NCBI RefSeq assembly: GCF_004000745.1
Contig: NZ_BILV01000002.1
Location: forward strand, 101,210-165,209
Direction: 5' to 3'
DNA: 64,000 bases
Origin: Paenibacillus barengoltzii NBRC 101215
GTDB taxonomy: Bacteria > Bacillota > Bacilli > Paenibacillales > Paenibacillaceae
How positions within the stretch are numbered: the stretch's first letter is position 1; each line of letters starts with the position of its first letter. A program made the position numbers and the translations under genes. This document shows, one piece after another, positions 61,966 through 64,000 of the stretch. Below the pieces are notes generated by a model. It ran no database searches. It was given only the letters and a program-made list of their open reading frames with translations, and had not been told where the DNA came from.

Positions 61966-62078
61966 AATTTCACCTGCCCATAAATTAGTAGCCCAGATTA
62001 CCCCCAGTATATCAATATTTCCAGCATTTGAGAATAGAACAAGCGAATACCGTTCCCTCCCGCCCAGATCTCATAACA

Positions 62079-62113
62079 AAACAGGCCCTCTCCTTTTGGA
62101 GAAAGGCCTGTTT
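62079..62113 (-). terminator. Terminator of the 54-residue small gene
   Basis: AACAGGCC...GGAG arms with loop TTTT form a long stem; on the minus strand TTTTG follows. Confidence 0.8.
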
Positions 62114-62116
62114 CCA

Positions 62117-62281
62117 TTAAGACTGCGTTTGATCTTGCTCCGAATTGCTGTTTTCGGGCTCGGCGGAGGTCACATCCGACTGCCCCGGCAGAAAGCCAGT
62201 TCGGATGTGCGGGCTCGTATCTTCATAGATCGTGCGCGGATCCCCATCCGTTTCGATGTTTTGGTGCTCCTGATTTGGCAT
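62117..62281 (-). CDS. Small hydrophilic protein, 54 residues
   Basis: MPNQEHQNIETDG...SEQDQTQS, an acidic, Gln/Ser/Asn-rich and probably disordered protein. The start at 62281 has AAAGGGGGATATAAAT ahead and a terminator follows the stop, which supports a real gene. Function unknown. Confidence 0.55.
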   Translation of the reverse strand: MPNQEHQNIETDGDPRTIYEDTSPHIRTGFLPGQSDVTSAEPENSNSEQDQTQS

Positions 62282-62668
62282 ATTTATATCCCCCTTTTCG
62301 CTAAAATAGCGTCTCCTGTATCTCCATTTTTCATGCAATTTCGATCAAACCAAGCGATTTCAATCCAGGTGAGATTCATCCATAGGATATATTTGCTATA
62401 TTTAATGATTGGTGTTTTGAATGACGAAGATTTGACTCTAGGATGACGGATAACGCATTAGAATGAAGTCAACTCATCGCTGAATATGCAAAGTTTTATC
62501 GATCCTTATGAAGTTTTGTCAAAGCTATTGAAATATACAATAACATATATTAAATATAGCTTGTAAGCCCTTCCAATCCCATCCAAATCGATCAGGAGGT
62601 GGTATATCGAAGGATTGATTGGGACAAGTCACTTCGCATTTTATCCTAAGAAGAGAGGTGTCGAAATA
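62282..62668 (+). other. Intergenic region before the GxGYxYP gene
   Basis: AT-rich gap. A possible promoter for the downstream gene is TTGAAA (62528-62533), 17-base spacer, TAAATA (62551-62556). An AGGAGGT at 62594-62600 precedes a TTG (62615) in frame with the gene, but the ATG at 62669 has the better context. No LacI operator copy or other gene seen. Confidence 0.4.
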
Positions 62669-64000
62669 ATGTTGCGCAAATGGATCACGCTTGGTTTAGC
62701 AGTCGTATGTACGTTAACCCTGCCTTTAGGAGCCTCCGCAGACAGCTCGGTTTCAGCGGATCTAAACAAGAAGAGCGGTATCGTATGGCCGAAGAATCAG
62801 GAGCTCCCTACCTTCGCCAAAGTTAAGCGCTTGGATGTAGCTCAAGTGTACAACAAGCCCGGGGACATCGAGCTTCTGCTGACAACGCTTCAAGGGATCG
62901 TTAACCGCAAGGAACCCCGAATTTACGTGCAGCAGAATGAGAAAGATCCTTGGTTAAACGATATCAAGGTGCCTTATCAGATTCATGAAAACCCGCTGGA
63001 CATTGTCAAGGCGTATGCCAAGGAGGTTAAGGGTATCATCATCTATGACCCGGCCGTGCCCGATTCAATTAATGTAGCGACGACCCTCGCCGGTTTGAAA
63101 GACGCTGTTGTAGCGAGCCCAGAATTGGCCCAAGAACTGGCTGCAGCCCCCTATCGTTTGCGCGTCGTTGAGGACTTGCAAGGGAAATTCGAAGATCGGA
63201 TGGAGGCTTATACTTGGCAGTACGAGCATTTATGGAGTCAAACGACAAAGCGGATGCTGGTAGGTCTCAGTCCGAATACGTCCATCCCGCTCCCTCCGGA
63301 TAACTGGGATTCGTTCCGCACGGTGCTCACCGAACCGGAGCAAATCCGGGATGCCAGCAATCGGAGAACGTATGAACTGGATTTGACCGAGTTCTTAGGC
63401 GGAGAGGCTGTCTACCTGCGGTTCCAGGATGCATACACCCAGGACGGTTGGGGCCCTGCCGTTCATGAGATCAGCGTATTGGCAGACGGTCAGGAGATTG
63501 TTCATTTTGAGACCGGTACGCCGGAAGAAGAACCGTATTTGTATGACCGTCACGGCTCCAAGTTTTTGCCGGGAGCAGACCACCGGTTTGCCGACAACGG
63601 CAACTATTTCGTCTACGAATTTATTCCACCGGCGGGAACCCAGCATTTAACCGTTAGCGTCGAAATGTGGAATCAATTTAAAGTTTCCGCCAGCCAAGTG
63701 AAGCCGCTCTCCTCTGAAACGAAGGAGCCGTTCGGTTACCTCCGCGATTACGCGGTAGCCAACAAAGCGATGGTGTTCTGGCTTTCCAGCGGAGTACCTG
63801 AACAAAGGGCGTTGTTCGAACGGATTTTAGCGGATGTGGAACCAGGAACACCGTATTTGGGTTGGTTTGATAATGATGTGGAAGGCGAAATCGCCGGGGT
63901 TGACCTGACCTCTAGTTATGGCGTTTATGTCCTGCCTTCCGACTGGTTCCATAATATGACGGTCATGGCGGGGACGAAAGCGAAGCCGGCCAAGCCGAAC
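62669..64000 (+). CDS. Secreted GxGYxYP family protein, cut by window edge
   Basis: The first 444 codons of an open frame running off the window. Signal peptide to about ASADSS (residue 30). The GxGYxYP N-terminal region is recognised by LLLTTLQGIVNRKEPRIYV and later the core PYLGWFDNDVEGE. Between them, about residues 225-345, lies a probable beta-sandwich insertion (RTYELDLTEFLGGEAVYLRF, VHEISVLADGQEIV), resembling carbohydrate-binding modules. The family is predicted to act on polysaccharides and is often near glycosidase loci, but activity is unproven. ATG after GAGAGGTGTCGAAATA. Confidence 0.82.
   Translation, partial: MLRKWITLGLAVVCTLTLPLGASADSSVSADLNKKSGIVWPKNQELPTFAKVKRLDVAQVYNKPGDIELLLTTLQGIVNRKEPRIYVQQNEKDPWLNDIKVPYQIHENPLDIVKAYAKEVKGIIIYDPAVPDSINVATTLAGLKDAVVASPELAQELAAAPYRLRVVEDLQGKFEDRMEAYTWQYEHLWSQTTKRMLVGLSPNTSIPLPPDNWDSFRTVLTEPEQIRDASNRRTYELDLTEFLGGEAVYLRFQDAYTQDGWGPAVHEISVLADGQEIVHFETGTPEEEPYLYDRHGSKFLPGADHRFADNGNYFVYEFIPPAGTQHLTVSVEMWNQFKVSASQVKPLSSETKEPFGYLRDYAVANKAMVFWLSSGVPEQRALFERILADVEPGTPYLGWFDNDVEGEIAGVDLTSSYGVYVLPSDWFHNMTVMAGTKAKPAKPN

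Overview
The window reads as chromosomal DNA of a spore-forming Firmicute, most likely Paenibacillus or a close relative. Evidence: a small acid-soluble spore protein H gene, a SleB-type cortex-lytic enzyme, S-layer-homology (SLH) anchored enzymes, AraC-type YesM/YesN two-component systems driving LplA/LplB/YtcP-type sugar ABC transporters, a GH67 alpha-glucuronidase, a leucine T-box, AGGAGG ribosome binding sites and TTG/GTG starts. I see no rRNA, tRNA, CRISPR array, insertion sequence or prophage. It looks like core genome with strong accessory carbohydrate modules.

Layout. 1-5.4 kb: AIM24-like protein (cut by the window edge), an Rrf2 regulator and a VOC dioxygenase sharing one operator type, a GNAT acetyltransferase, a BCCT osmolyte transporter. 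4.6-6.1 kb: an SDR oxidoreductase and a divergent AdhR-like MerR regulator with two mirror-image 19-bp-spacer promoters. 6.2-10.4 kb: operon of ACT protein, UPF0210/PFL protein, TetM-like GTPase and a small lipoprotein. 10.4-12.6 kb: T-box (CUC) leader and leuA, then sspH. 12.8-15 kb: SLH-anchored 5'-nucleotidase. 15.1-19 kb: nrdI-nrdE-nrdF (class Ib ribonucleotide reductase) behind two NrdR boxes and a cobalamin riboswitch. 19.1-20.9 kb: XerS recombinase and GrpB.

21-32.8 kb is a glucuronoxylan (aldouronate) utilisation locus, all on the minus strand: histidine kinase, AraC response regulator, two permeases, binding lipoprotein, GH67 alpha-glucuronidase, GH2 enzyme. 33-41.5 kb holds assorted genes, including an SLH-GH3 (NagZ-like) gene broken by a deletion that removes the catalytic Asp region, plus EcsC, an aldo/keto reductase, an M3 oligopeptidase and a class I glutamine amidotransferase-like hydrolase. 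41.5-44.5 kb is a Fur-boxed siderophore ABC transporter. 44.6-46.4 kb is an Lsa-type ABC-F gene behind a long attenuator leader with a small leader ORF.

46.4-48.9 kb encodes an 815-residue protein whose C-terminal part is a complete trans-prenyltransferase and whose N-terminal 500 residues carry two further Asp-rich motifs; it may be a fused terpene cyclase and prenyltransferase and is the most interesting gene here. Next come sleB, an HpaB-type flavin-dependent monooxygenase, a Gly/Pro-rich small protein, MntH and a DUF4309 protein. 54.2-62 kb is a second sugar system (binding protein, two permeases, GH35 enzyme) controlled by a LacI regulator whose three operators lie ahead of the GH35 gene. 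The window ends inside a secreted GxGYxYP-family protein. All functions are from sequence reading; no searches were run.
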